64,000 nucleotides of DNA from Noviherbaspirillum sedimenti (GTDB lineage: Bacteria > Pseudomonadota > Gammaproteobacteria > Burkholderiales > Burkholderiaceae_D). The stretch lies in NCBI RefSeq assembly GCF_003590835.1, contig NZ_QYUQ01000002.1, positions 4,402,001-4,466,000 of the forward strand. The letters run 5' to 3'. The notes beneath the pieces are model-generated. The model did no database searches. It was not told the DNA's origin and saw nothing but the letters and a program-made list of their open reading frames with translations. Below are positions 9,733 to 18,318 of this stretch, one piece after another. Position 1 is the stretch's first letter. Every line of letters starts with the position of its first letter. A program made the translations under genes and the position numbers.

Positions 9733-9738
9733 ACCGCC

Positions 9739-10716
9739 ATGGACTACCTCTACTACCTCTTCGGTACGCTCATCTTCATCGCGGTCGTCCTCCTTGTCGA
9801 GGGCGTGTACCTCACCTGGAATTCCGCCAAGGGACCTGAAGCCGAGCGCGTCGCGCGCCGGTTACGCGTCATGTCGGCGGGCGGGAAGGGCGGTGACCAG
9901 GCCATTTCGATTGTCAAGGAACGGTTGCTGAGCCAGACTCCCACGATGCAGCGCATCCTGCTGCAGATCCCGCGCGTTGGCACGCTGGACCGCCTGCTGC
10001 AACAATCGGGGCTGTCCTGGAGTGTCGCCGAACTCCTCGGGATGAGCCTGCTGGCGTTTCTCGTCCCATTCTTTGCGGGTGGTTACTTTGCCGTGCCGTT
10101 GCTGCTCCGGCTGGCGGTCGCCGGCGCAGCAGCGACGCTGCCGATTTTTTATGCCATGAGGGCGAAGGACAAACGCCTCAATCGCATCGAGCAGCAACTG
10201 CCCGATGCGTTGGACCTCATGGGGCGGGCCTTGCGCGCCGGCCACGCCTTTCCGACCGCGCTGAAGATGGTCGGCGACGAGATGAACGATCCCCTGGCAA
10301 GCGAATTCCGCGCCGCTTTCGACGAGGTCAACTTCGGCATCGCCATGCCAGAGGCCCTGATGAACCTGGCAACGCGCGTTCCCAGCACCGATCTGCGCTA
10401 CTTTGTGATCGCCGTTCTGATCCAGCGGGAAACCGGCGGCAACCTTTCCGAACTGCTGGCTAACATCAGCGCCATCATCCGCGACCGCATCAAGCTGATG
10501 GGCCAGATTCGCGTGCTGTCCGCCGAGGGCAAGATGTCTGCCTGGGTGCTGTCCTTGCTGCCATTCGGGGCGGCGCTCATGATCCAACTGACGAATCCGG
10601 AGTTTCTCGAGGTGCTGTACACCGATCCCGCCGGCCGCAAGATGCTGGCCGGCGCCGCCGTAATGATGGTGCTCGGCATCCTCGCAATGCGCAAGATTAT
10701 CCGCATCCGGGTGTGA
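9739..10716 (+). CDS. tadB: Tad inner-membrane platform protein TadB
   Basis: A 325-residue polytopic membrane protein with a T2SSF (GspF/PilC-like) domain. There is one N-terminal membrane segment, a pair around residues 95-135, and a C-terminal pair (about 265-320). The cytoplasmic part contains the characteristic QLPDALDLMGRALRAGHAF motif and a REGGN-like segment (QRETGGNLSELL). TadB pairs with TadC to form the platform contacted by the TadA ATPase. The gene starts 6 bases after cpaF and is followed after 36 bases by tadC. Confidence 0.93.
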   Translation: MDYLYYLFGTLIFIAVVLLVEGVYLTWNSAKGPEAERVARRLRVMSAGGKGGDQAISIVKERLLSQTPTMQRILLQIPRVGTLDRLLQQSGLSWSVAELLGMSLLAFLVPFFAGGYFAVPLLLRLAVAGAAATLPIFYAMRAKDKRLNRIEQQLPDALDLMGRALRAGHAFPTALKMVGDEMNDPLASEFRAAFDEVNFGIAMPEALMNLATRVPSTDLRYFVIAVLIQRETGGNLSELLANISAIIRDRIKLMGQIRVLSAEGKMSAWVLSLLPFGAALMIQLTNPEFLEVLYTDPAGRKMLAGAAVMMVLGILAMRKIIRIRV

Positions 10717-10752
10717 GATGAACCAGCCAGATTTTTCAGGAGCAATAGCGCC

Positions 10753-11697
10753 ATGACCCCACTTCAATTTGCGTTTTTAGCCTTGCTTTTTCTGCTTGTG
10801 TTCGGTGTCGTAATGCTGGCACAGCGCCTGTTCGCTTCGAACCCCGTGCAGGACCGCCTGGATGCTGTCATCGGTCGGCCAGCCTCGGCTGCCGGCGGAG
10901 AGCCCAGTCCATGGGTGGCGCAAATCATCAAACTGACCGGCCCGCTGGCAAAGCTTTCCGTGCCCGATGATGGTTGGGAAAATTCAATCCTTCGTACCCG
11001 TTTCATGAATGCCGGGTTCCGCCACCGTTCCGCTCCGGCCATATTCTTCACAGCCAAAACCGTGCTGGCCGTTGGCCTGCCGCTGACGGCGTTTGTTGTC
11101 CTGAGTACCTCCGGCGCCAAGTACGGCGCCAACACTTTCCTGTTCTGGCTGCTCGGCGCGGCGGCCATCGGGTATTACCTGCCTAATATTTTGTTGAGTA
11201 ACCTGATCGCGCGCCGCCAGCGCGAAGTCTTCGAGAGCTTTCCTGATGCGCTCGACCTGATGACCGTTTGTGTGGAGGCAGGGCTTGCGATGGACGCCGC
11301 GCTTGCCCGCGTCGCTACGGAGATCGGCTTGAAGAGTGCGGTTCTCGCCGATGAACTGCACCTGGTCACGCTCGAGCTGCGAGCCGGCAGCGCCAAGGAA
11401 AAGGCGTTGCGCAACCTGGCGCTTCGGACCGGCGTGGAGGATGTCGACGCGCTGGTAGCCATGCTCATCCAGGCGGAGCGTTTCGGCACCAGCATTGCCG
11501 ATTCGCTGCGCGTGCAATCCGACCAGTTGCGCACCAAGCGTCGCCAGCGCGCCGAGGAACAGGCGGCAAAAATCGCGCTGAAGCTGCTGTTTCCGCTGAT
11601 CTTTTTTATCTTCCCGTCGTTGCTGGTAGTGCTGATGGGGCCGGCATTCATTCAGATTTACCGCGTGCTGTTGCCCACCATGGGCGGCGGCAATTGA
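10753..11697 (+). CDS. tadC: Tad inner-membrane platform protein TadC
   Basis: A 314-residue polytopic protein of the same T2SSF fold as TadB. The motif SFPDALDLMTVCVEAGLAMDAAL corresponds to the TadB QLPDALDL segment, and AMLIQAERFGTSIADSLR matches the second half of the domain. Hydrophobic segments occur at residues 1-22, about 95-150 and 280-305. A weak AGGAG-like site precedes the ATG. TadB and TadC are thought to form a heteromeric platform. The gene is followed 14 bases later by the TPR lipoprotein gene. Confidence 0.93.
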   Translation: MTPLQFAFLALLFLLVFGVVMLAQRLFASNPVQDRLDAVIGRPASAAGGEPSPWVAQIIKLTGPLAKLSVPDDGWENSILRTRFMNAGFRHRSAPAIFFTAKTVLAVGLPLTAFVVLSTSGAKYGANTFLFWLLGAAAIGYYLPNILLSNLIARRQREVFESFPDALDLMTVCVEAGLAMDAALARVATEIGLKSAVLADELHLVTLELRAGSAKEKALRNLALRTGVEDVDALVAMLIQAERFGTSIADSLRVQSDQLRTKRRQRAEEQAAKIALKLLFPLIFFIFPSLLVVLMGPAFIQIYRVLLPTMGGGN

Positions 11698-11711
11698 TAA
11701 GGAGATAGCTG

Positions 11712-12779
11712 ATGTTCAAACTCCGCCCGATCGTAGTTGTCTTGGGTGCATGCATGTTGCAGGCTTGCGTAGCGCCGCCCACTAAACAGGAAATGACCAT
11801 ACAGCCGCTGCTGCGGGTGCGCCATTCTGCTGACCAGAGCGCGGCAACCTACTATCAGCTCGGCAAATATTATCAGGAACGCGGCAACCTCGATCTTGCC
11901 CACAAGGCCTATACGCAATCGATCGCGCTCGACCGCCGGCAATTGGAAGCGCGCAACGCACTCGCCGCCATTTATTCCCGACAAGGCAGGCTGGATGAGG
12001 CGAAGGCCTTGCTGCTTCAACTCGTTGCCGACTTCCCCGCGGTTGCGCATCCGTATAACAACCTTGGTTATGTCTACTATTTGCAGGGTGATTTCAATGC
12101 GGCAGTGACAACCCTGCAACGCGCACTGGTGCTGGATTCAGGAAACGAGTGGGCACGTAACAATCTGAAGGCGGTGCAGACGGCACTGGCAAGCCATGGC
12201 GAGCGCGCTGCAGTCGCCATGGAGCTTTCCCCGCCGGCGCCCGCTACACGCCCGCAGGGGCTCGCAAACGTGGTCCCGCCGTCGGTGCCGCAATCGCGCA
12301 TGGAGGTGGTGCAGATTGTGCCCAACGTGTATGAGCTCAAGCTGAAAGCCGCTGTCACGCCAGTCGTCGCTGAACGGTCTGTCGAGAAACCGGCTTTGGC
12401 AGCTGCGACCTCCGCCCCTGCTATCGTTACCGCTGCCAAAACGTTCAATGTGGAAATCGCCAATGGCAACGGCATCACCGGCATGGCAAGGCGGATGAGG
12501 CATGTGCTAGGCCAACGCGGCATCGCAGTGAATCGGCTTAGCAATCAACGTCCCTTTAAGCATCTGAATACGGAGATCCAGTATCGGGTCGGTTACAAGC
12601 AGGAGGCGCAAGCATTGCAGATCGCGTTGCGAGGCTATGCGGTTGTGGTACCGGTCAATGACTTTTCGGGCAATTCCGATGTGCGGCTGGTCCTGGGGAA
12701 AGACGTTGTCGCGCAGATGGCCCGGATCGAAGGCTCGGCTATCGAGTCGCCTTTGGCATTGAACGTGGCGACGAACTGA
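11712..12779 (+). CDS. TPR lipoprotein with a LytR_C-like C-terminal domain (TadD-like)
   Basis: A 355-residue predicted lipoprotein with lipobox LQAC (Cys 19). Residues about 45-165 hold tetratricopeptide repeats (YYQLGKYYQERGNLDLAHKAY, YNNLGYVYYLQGDF). A Pro/Ala/Val-rich linker follows. Residues about 243-340 resemble the LytR_C domain (FNVEIANGNGITGMARRMR, and a final VRLVLGKDVV). TadD of Tad systems is a TPR lipoprotein, so that role is likely. LytR_C domains are otherwise known at the ends of LytR-CpsA-Psr and other envelope proteins, so the fusion suggests a link to the cell wall or outer-membrane layer. AAGGAGA precedes the ATG. Confidence 0.8.
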   Translation: MFKLRPIVVVLGACMLQACVAPPTKQEMTIQPLLRVRHSADQSAATYYQLGKYYQERGNLDLAHKAYTQSIALDRRQLEARNALAAIYSRQGRLDEAKALLLQLVADFPAVAHPYNNLGYVYYLQGDFNAAVTTLQRALVLDSGNEWARNNLKAVQTALASHGERAAVAMELSPPAPATRPQGLANVVPPSVPQSRMEVVQIVPNVYELKLKAAVTPVVAERSVEKPALAAATSAPAIVTAAKTFNVEIANGNGITGMARRMRHVLGQRGIAVNRLSNQRPFKHLNTEIQYRVGYKQEAQALQIALRGYAVVVPVNDFSGNSDVRLVLGKDVVAQMARIEGSAIESPLALNVATN

Positions 12780-12827
12780 ACGGATCACATTATTGACTTC
12801 GCATTGAATAACAATAGGGAGCGGAAC

Positions 12828-15131
12828 ATGTTTGAGAATATGAGACTCGCAAGGAAAGCAAAGTTTTTCGCGGTCGGCATGCTGGGTGGATTGCTGGTTG
12901 CTTGCGGCGGCGGCGGCGGGGCCGATCAAGGATGTACGAACCTCGATCCAGCGCGCAATCCGAATTTGCCGTCGTGCGGGGCAAGCACTGGCTCGGCCAC
13001 GTCGACAACTTCGGCAGCTTCGGCAGCACTCGCCCCGCTTACGCTTTCATTGACCGACGCGGCCGGCGCGACCATCACATCGGTTTCTCCTGACCGCGCC
13101 GGAACGCTTCAAGCGTCAGTGAAAGACAGCAAGGGGAACGCCGCGCCAAACATCGCGGTCACCTTCACCACGACGGATAAAACAGGTGCGTTCGTGCCTT
13201 CGTCCGGCACGGCGTTGACCGATGCGAGCGGCGTGGCGCGGGTAAGCTTGCCAGCGGGGACCCAGGCAGGCGCATTCACGGTGACAGCCACCGCCGCCGT
13301 CGGCAGTTCGACTTCCACGGGAGCGGCCGGGTACACGGTCACGTTTCCGACGCTCACGCTGAATCCACTGACGATCACGCCCGCAAGCCTCTCGGCTGGT
13401 GGAACGGCAAGCCTCAGTGTGACTGTATTGAACGGGTCGAGCCCGTTCACTTCCGCGCAGTCCATCAGCTTCACTTCCCCGTGCGCGACTGCGGGAAAAG
13501 CGACGATCAGCTCGCCGGTTACCACGGTAAACGGTGTGGCGAGCACTTCATACACGGACAAGGGCTGTGGCGGAGCTGACACGATCACGGCTTCAACCAG
13601 CCTGGGCGGTGCGACCTTTACCCAGACCGGAACCGTGACCGTGCTGGGAGCGACAGCCGGCCAGATCGCATTCGTTTCGGCGCTACCGCAAAATATTGCA
13701 TTGAAAGGCACTGGCGGCGCCGGTCGTCAGGAAAGCTCTACCTTGACTTTCAAGGTGCTTGACACGAATGGCAATCCTGTTTCCGGACAAAGCGTCGGTT
13801 TTTCCTTGAATACAAGGTTAGGCGGACTTGATCTGAGTCCATCACTTCCCCCTGCGCCCGCACTTGGAACGGTTTTTGCGACGTCAGCTGCAGATGGTGC
13901 CGTGTCCATTGTTGTCGTAGCCGGGACTGTCAATACACCGGTGCGCGTGACGGCGACCTTGGCTGGTACTTCGATCAGCACCTTGTCTGATCAGCTTGTG
14001 GTATCGACGGGCGTACCTGATCAAAACAGTTTTTCGCTGAGTACTCAGGTATTCAATGTCGAAGGCATGAATCACGACGGTTGCGAAGGCCCGGTTGGCT
14101 CGACGGTCAGGGTCAGTCTTGCCGACCACTTCAATAATCCTGTGCCCGATGGTACCGCCGTAAGCTTCACCGCCGAAGGAGGCGCGATCGATGCATCGTG
14201 TCTGACAGGTCTGATCCAGGTCCCGCAGACCGACGGCACCAAGGTTCTAAAGCCAGGTATTCCCGGCCAATGCAGCGTGCGGTTCTGCGCCGCAAGCCCG
14301 CGTCCCGCCGACGGACGCATAACTATCCTTGCTTATGCACTGGGCGAGGAAAGCTTTGCCGATACGAACGGAAATAACCTGTTTGAATCCGGTGAAGAAT
14401 TCCAGGATCTGGGAGAACCATTCAGAAATGATCGCGCAATCACAAATCTGAACGCAAACGCAAACTGGGGCGTGATTGCAAACTCACTTGTTCCGGCGAA
14501 CCCCGATAATATCTGGGCGACGGGCAACGCGACTCGGGCTCCAGGTGAAATATTCATCGACACCAATTCGAGCGGCACGTGGACTAGCTTAGGCGATGTA
14601 ATTTATAATGGGGTCCTGAAGTCTCCTCAGACCTTCAACAATCAGGCGACTCATGTGCGCGGCGCTTTGGTTCAGGTGTTGTCCACGAGCGAGGCGAATA
14701 TTACGGCGATTGACGCTGTGCCGGTCGCCTTGAGCCATTGTGTTGACGGCACGGCGTTTGCGAACACGGCAAAAACCATCCGCCTTGCCATTCGGGACGG
14801 TAACGTGACAGTATTTCCCGGTAATAAGGCGGGTGTCGCGCCACTGGTTCTGCCCTTTGATTTGCCCGGAAATATTCTACCGGCTGGTACAAAGATTGAG
14901 TTCACTGCTTCCAATGGCACGATACTGAGCGGCGCGAGCTTTATCGTGCCCAATACCAATGAGCCGAGCGCTGCAGCGTGGATATATCCGGTGCTTATTC
15001 AGAGCGATGCCGTACAAGGCGGCGCGCCAGCTCTTGCTTGCATCAACCAGGTCGCAAGTGGATTATTGACGGTGAAAGTGACGACACCGCTCGGGATAAT
15101 CACAACGCAGTCTTACCCGGTTACCGATTAG
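12828..15131 (+). CDS. Large Ig-like (Big_1-type) repeat lipoprotein
   Basis: A 767-residue protein with signal peptide and lipobox LVAC (Cys 26) followed by a Gly run. The N-terminal half contains at least three bacterial Ig-like repeats of the invasin/intimin Big_1 type, recognisable by PDRAGTLQASVKDSKGNAAP followed by a VTFTTTD strand, and repeated later with SVTVLNGSSPF and FKVLDTNGNPVSGQSV. The C-terminal half has further Ig-like stretches with a possible metal-binding-looking DTNGNNLFESGEEF. Cys pairs are frequent. AGGGAGCG precedes the ATG. It lies 48 bases after the TPR lipoprotein, so it may be the last gene of the Tad operon. It could be a surface adhesin; function is unproven. Confidence 0.75.
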   Translation: MFENMRLARKAKFFAVGMLGGLLVACGGGGGADQGCTNLDPARNPNLPSCGASTGSATSTTSAASAALAPLTLSLTDAAGATITSVSPDRAGTLQASVKDSKGNAAPNIAVTFTTTDKTGAFVPSSGTALTDASGVARVSLPAGTQAGAFTVTATAAVGSSTSTGAAGYTVTFPTLTLNPLTITPASLSAGGTASLSVTVLNGSSPFTSAQSISFTSPCATAGKATISSPVTTVNGVASTSYTDKGCGGADTITASTSLGGATFTQTGTVTVLGATAGQIAFVSALPQNIALKGTGGAGRQESSTLTFKVLDTNGNPVSGQSVGFSLNTRLGGLDLSPSLPPAPALGTVFATSAADGAVSIVVVAGTVNTPVRVTATLAGTSISTLSDQLVVSTGVPDQNSFSLSTQVFNVEGMNHDGCEGPVGSTVRVSLADHFNNPVPDGTAVSFTAEGGAIDASCLTGLIQVPQTDGTKVLKPGIPGQCSVRFCAASPRPADGRITILAYALGEESFADTNGNNLFESGEEFQDLGEPFRNDRAITNLNANANWGVIANSLVPANPDNIWATGNATRAPGEIFIDTNSSGTWTSLGDVIYNGVLKSPQTFNNQATHVRGALVQVLSTSEANITAIDAVPVALSHCVDGTAFANTAKTIRLAIRDGNVTVFPGNKAGVAPLVLPFDLPGNILPAGTKIEFTASNGTILSGASFIVPNTNEPSAAAWIYPVLIQSDAVQGGAPALACINQVASGLLTVKVTTPLGIITTQSYPVTD

Positions 15132-15284
15132 TTCAATGTGGCCCTTCAGGGGTGGCCTGGATTTCCTTTGGCGGCAAACCTGACAGGGCCATGCGGTCAC
15201 CAAAATAGTAGCAATGCTGGCTTCGAAAGGCGCATCGTAAAAGCGCCGACTTGGGGCTGGCATTGTGCAGAAATGGCAAAGAGC

Positions 15285-15305
15285 CTGTCTAGGCTATATA
15301 GACAG
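15285..15305. promoter_or_regulatory. 7-7-7 dyad upstream of the methyladenine glycosylase gene
   Basis: CTGTCTA and TAGACAG are perfect inverted arms of 7 bases separated by 7 bases, about 80 bases before the ATG at 15387. The right arm overlaps an AT-rich TATATA that could be a -10 element. The 255-base gap (15132-15386) holds nothing else recognisable. It could be an operator or a short hairpin. Confidence 0.3.
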
Positions 15306-15386
15306 AATGGAATTCAGTAGTGTCCAGTTTATTTAAGCCGTACCGGCTGGAAACGCCAGTAAATTAAGAATGCCTGTACGAAAACG

Positions 15387-15938
15387 ATGCGCAAGCTGCC
15401 CCGCTCCTTCTACGCGCGCGACACGGTCAAGGTCGCGCGCGAGTTGCTCGGCAAGTATCTGGTCCATGTGATTGACGGCGTGCCCCATATCGGCCGCATC
15501 GTCGAGACCGAAGCCTATATCGGTGTGCATGACCTGGCGGCGCATTCATCCCGGGGCATTACCCCGCGCACCAGGGTCATGTTCGGTCCGCCCGGTTTCG
15601 CCTACGTTTACCTGATATATGGCATGTACCACTGCATCAATGTGGTGACCGAGCGCGAAGGGAACGGCGCCGCCGTATTGTTGCGGGCGCTGGAGCCGAT
15701 CCGCAACCTGGACGGCAAAACCAGCGGGCCGGGCCTGCTGTGCAAAGCGATGGGGATTGACTTGCGCCTGAATGCGCATGACTTGTCGAGCGACGATTTA
15801 TATATCGCCGACGACGGCGCACCGCAATCGCAGACCATCGTCAATCGACCCCGCATCGGCGTCGATTACGCCGGCGAGTGGTCCGGTCGCGAATTGCGCT
15901 TTTATATCCAGGGTAATCCCTGCATATCGAAAAAATAA
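15387..15938 (+). CDS. DNA-3-methyladenine glycosylase (AAG/MPG family)
   Basis: A 183-residue base-excision repair enzyme of the alkyladenine glycosylase family, which removes 3-methyladenine and other alkylated purines from DNA. Recognisable features are FYARDTVKVARELLGKYLV at the N-terminus, IVETEAYIG (catalytic Glu region), HSSRGITPRTRVMFGPPGFAYVY, and the late SGPGLLCKAMGI motif. Length is slightly below the usual 190-200. The start lacks a clear ribosome-binding site, but the conserved N-terminus begins near this Met. It has no operon partner: the next gene is cynS with its own promoter. Confidence 0.9.
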   Translation: MRKLPRSFYARDTVKVARELLGKYLVHVIDGVPHIGRIVETEAYIGVHDLAAHSSRGITPRTRVMFGPPGFAYVYLIYGMYHCINVVTEREGNGAAVLLRALEPIRNLDGKTSGPGLLCKAMGIDLRLNAHDLSSDDLYIADDGAPQSQTIVNRPRIGVDYAGEWSGRELRFYIQGNPCISKK

Positions 15939-15992
15939 TATTGCTTCCAAATGGGGCGCTGCCGCCGTACGCACCGAACTGATTCCCGCCTC

Positions 15993-16009
15993 TGCACTGA
16001 AACCGTGAT
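15993..16009. promoter_or_regulatory. Weak NtrC-like site upstream of cynS
   Basis: A TGCAC half followed 7 bases later by GTG gives a degenerate match to the NtrC consensus TGCACC-N5-GGTGCA, about 26 bases before the -24 element. About 11 of 17 positions fit, so this is only a candidate enhancer. Confidence 0.2.
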
Positions 16010-16013
16010 CTTC

Positions 16014-16027
16014 GCGCGAATTCGCGC
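16014..16027. promoter_or_regulatory. Perfect 14-bp palindrome before the cynS promoter
   Basis: GCGCGAATTCGCGC is a perfect palindrome ending 7 bases before the sigma-54 -24 element. It is a plausible operator, but no known regulator was recognised. Confidence 0.3.
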
Positions 16028-16034
16028 CATGTGA

Positions 16035-16052
16035 TTGGCACGTGCCTTGCTT
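16035..16052 (+). promoter_or_regulatory. Sigma-54 type promoter for cynS
   Basis: TTGGCAC (16035-16041) and TTGCTT (16047-16052) match the sigma-54 consensus. The invariant GG (16037-16038) and GC (16049-16050) are separated by exactly 10 bases. It stands 31 bases before the cynS ATG, leaving space for a short leader with AAGGAG. This predicts RpoN-dependent, activator-controlled transcription. Confidence 0.75.
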
Positions 16053-16082
16053 TTCTTTATTTACACCAACAAGGAGTGCTAC

Positions 16083-16526
16083 ATGGACCGCAATGAAGTG
16101 ACGAAAAAAATCCTGACCACCAAAGTCAAAAACAAACTGAGCTGGGCAGCGATTGCCGAGAAAATCGGCCAGAGCAAGGAATGGACGACCGCCGCCATGC
16201 TGGGGCAGATGACCTTCGATGCCAGGCAGGCAGCCGTGGCCAAGGAACTGTTCGGTCTGACCGACGAGGAAACCGCCTGGCTGCAGATCGTGCCGTACAA
16301 GGGGTCGTTGCCGACGCCGGTGCCGACCGATCCGTTGATCTATCGCTGGTACGAGATCGTCAGCGTGTATGGCACCACCATCAAGGAATTGATCCATGAA
16401 GAGTTTGGCGACGGCATCATGAGCGCCATCGACTTTTCCATGGATATCACGCGCGAAGCCGACCCCAAGGGCGATCGCGTCAATGTCGTCTTGAGCGGCA
16501 AGTTCCTGCCGTACAAGCAGTACTGA
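16083..16526 (+). CDS. cynS: Cyanate hydratase (cyanase)
   Basis: A 147-residue enzyme that converts cyanate and bicarbonate to ammonia and carbon dioxide. It has an N-terminal helical, HTH-like domain (1-75) and the compact catalytic domain. The catalytic triad of the family is present: Arg 88 and Glu 91 in YRWYE and Ser 114 in IMSAIDF; the FGDGI motif lies between. AAGGAG stands 6 bases before the ATG. No carbonic anhydrase gene (cynT), transporter or CynR regulator is next to it, unlike the E. coli cyn operon. A sigma-54 promoter upstream suggests use of cyanate as a nitrogen source. Confidence 0.97.
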   Translation: MDRNEVTKKILTTKVKNKLSWAAIAEKIGQSKEWTTAAMLGQMTFDARQAAVAKELFGLTDEETAWLQIVPYKGSLPTPVPTDPLIYRWYEIVSVYGTTIKELIHEEFGDGIMSAIDFSMDITREADPKGDRVNVVLSGKFLPYKQY

Positions 16527-16555
16527 GCCGCACCGGCACGCAAGGGCAACGCAAG

Positions 16556-17614
16556 CTAAGCCTTGCGTCCCTCCTTTTCAATGCGGAACAGGTCCCATGC
16601 GGCGATGAACAACGCCGCCACTACCGGCCCCAGCACGAAGCCGGTAAGCCCGAACAGCGCCAGCCCGCCCAGCGTCGAAATCAGCACGAGGTAATCCGGC
16701 ATTTGCGTGTCCTTGCCCACCAGGATGGGGCGCAGCACGTTGTCGATCATGCCGATCACTAAAGTGCCAACGGCAATCAGGATGACGCCTTTCCAGAGCT
16801 CACCGGTGACCAGCAGGTAGATTGCCACCGGCCCCCAGACCAGCGCCGCCCCCACTGCCGGCAGCAGCGACAGGAAAGCCATCACGGCGCCCCACAGCAG
16901 CGCCCCCGGCACGCCGAGCAATGCGAAGGTCAGTCCGCCCAGCGCGCCTTGCGCCGCAGCCACCAGGATGTTGCCCTTGACCGTGGCGCGCAGCACGGTG
17001 TTGAACTTGCCGACCAAAAGCCGCTGGTGTTCGTTACTGATGGGGAGGGCGCGGCGGATACTGTCGGCCACGCTGGCGCCGTCGCGCAACAGGAAAAACA
17101 GCAGGTACAGCATGGCTGCGAAGCTCACCAGGAAATCGAAAGTGTCCTGGCCGATGTTGAATACCCGCGCCAGCATGACCTGGCTGCCCTCCGCCAGCAC
17201 GGCGCTGAGTTTCGCCTGCAGTACCGTCATGTCGGTCCATCCCTGACGCGCCAGTATGCCGGCCAGCCAGTCCGGCAGCAGATGCATGATCTTCTGGTGG
17301 TAGGCGCCGAAGTCGAGCGGCGCGGCACGCAAGGCTTCGAGCAGCCGGGTGCCTTCGCTGACCAGCGAGGATACCAGCAGGATGAGCGGCAGGATCACGA
17401 CCAGCACGCACAGCAGCAGCGTGACGGCCGCCGCCAGGTTGCGCCTGCCGCCGAAGCGCACCAGGAGCTTGCGAAACAGCGGCGAAAACAGGATGGCGAA
17501 CGCCGCTCCCCAGAAGATGGCGCCAAAAAACGGCAGCAGGATCCAGCCGAATACGATGGATACGGTCGCCAGCAGGAACAGGAAGAATTTGTTTTGCAGT
17601 TCGGGATAAACCAT
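16556..17614 (-). CDS. AI-2E (PerM/YdiK) family transporter-like membrane protein
   Basis: A 352-residue polytopic protein of the AI-2 exporter superfamily, with about 8 hydrophobic segments. Paired segments lie at residues about 10-60. A large cytoplasmic or periplasmic loop follows (about 90-160). The conserved membrane core contains GALGGLTFALLGVPGALLWGAVMAFLSLLPAVG and the late GLALFGLTGFVLGPVVAALF. ATG 17614 is used because GGAG stands 5 bases upstream on the minus strand; the open frame continues further without support. The substrate is not predictable: members include TqsA, PerM and sodium/proton antiporters. It faces cynS tail to tail. Confidence 0.85.
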   Translation of the reverse strand: MVYPELQNKFFLFLLATVSIVFGWILLPFFGAIFWGAAFAILFSPLFRKLLVRFGGRRNLAAAVTLLLCVLVVILPLILLVSSLVSEGTRLLEALRAAPLDFGAYHQKIMHLLPDWLAGILARQGWTDMTVLQAKLSAVLAEGSQVMLARVFNIGQDTFDFLVSFAAMLYLLFFLLRDGASVADSIRRALPISNEHQRLLVGKFNTVLRATVKGNILVAAAQGALGGLTFALLGVPGALLWGAVMAFLSLLPAVGAALVWGPVAIYLLVTGELWKGVILIAVGTLVIGMIDNVLRPILVGKDTQMPDYLVLISTLGGLALFGLTGFVLGPVVAALFIAAWDLFRIEKEGRKA

Positions 17615-17754
17615 ATTGCTCCGCGCGCTGATACGTTGATCGATAAGTTGTTTGCATCGCAATATTACCTGAGAGCGCGCCGCCGCTTGCAAGAATTCGC
17701 CGGGATGGCGATACTCGACGTTTTTTGTATCGGCCTGGCGGAAAGTATGCAGCA

Positions 17755-18177
17755 ATGATGGAAGACAGCGATAACGCGCGACAAGACGAGCTCAGGGAGC
17801 GCCCATGGATCGTTTTGTCGACCACGTATGACGTGGAAGCCTGGATCGACCAGTTCAACAGGGATTTGCAGCAGGCGGTCAAAAAGCCGCATGCCGGCCG
17901 CCACGGCATCTGCTTTCGGCTTGCGCATGGCGGCGCGCTATTCCTGCATACGTCCGGGGAAGGCGATGTCCTGCTGGATGTGACGCCGGAAGCGGCCTGG
18001 GTGACGCCGGTGATTGTCGCGGCCACCGGCTGCAACCCGCCGGCCTCGCAAATCTGGCCCTTGCCGGGCAGCCGGCTGACCGAACTGCTGCTGGGTCTGA
18101 GCAGCCTGATCGAGGCAACCAGGATCGTCACCGATCACGACTTCAGGATCAGGAAAAGGTCGTGGCAGGACGGCTGA
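17755..18177 (+). CDS. Hypothetical protein, 140 residues
   Basis: Not recognised. A soluble protein of about 140 residues, with start at 17755 or 17758 (adjacent ATGs). It has no signal peptide or membrane segment. It contains a WIVLSTTYDVEAWIDQFNRDL segment and a HGGALFLHTSGEGDVLLDV stretch that looks like beta strands of a small alpha/beta fold. It is divergent from the PerM-like gene, with a 140-base intergenic region, and lies 141 bases before cheZ. Codon use looks like its neighbours. Confidence 0.6.
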   Translation: MMEDSDNARQDELRERPWIVLSTTYDVEAWIDQFNRDLQQAVKKPHAGRHGICFRLAHGGALFLHTSGEGDVLLDVTPEAAWVTPVIVAATGCNPPASQIWPLPGSRLTELLLGLSSLIEATRIVTDHDFRIRKRSWQDG

Positions 18178-18318
18178 AAGTGTCGCGCCGCGCGGCTTTT
18201 TTGGTGCGTCCGCTGGTGCGCTGGGGAAGGAAGCGTTGTACCATAGCCCGAGGCGCGTCGGCGCCATCCTGCAACCCTATGCCTGCGTTTGCGTGCATCC
18301 TTTACGGAGTGGCGGTTT

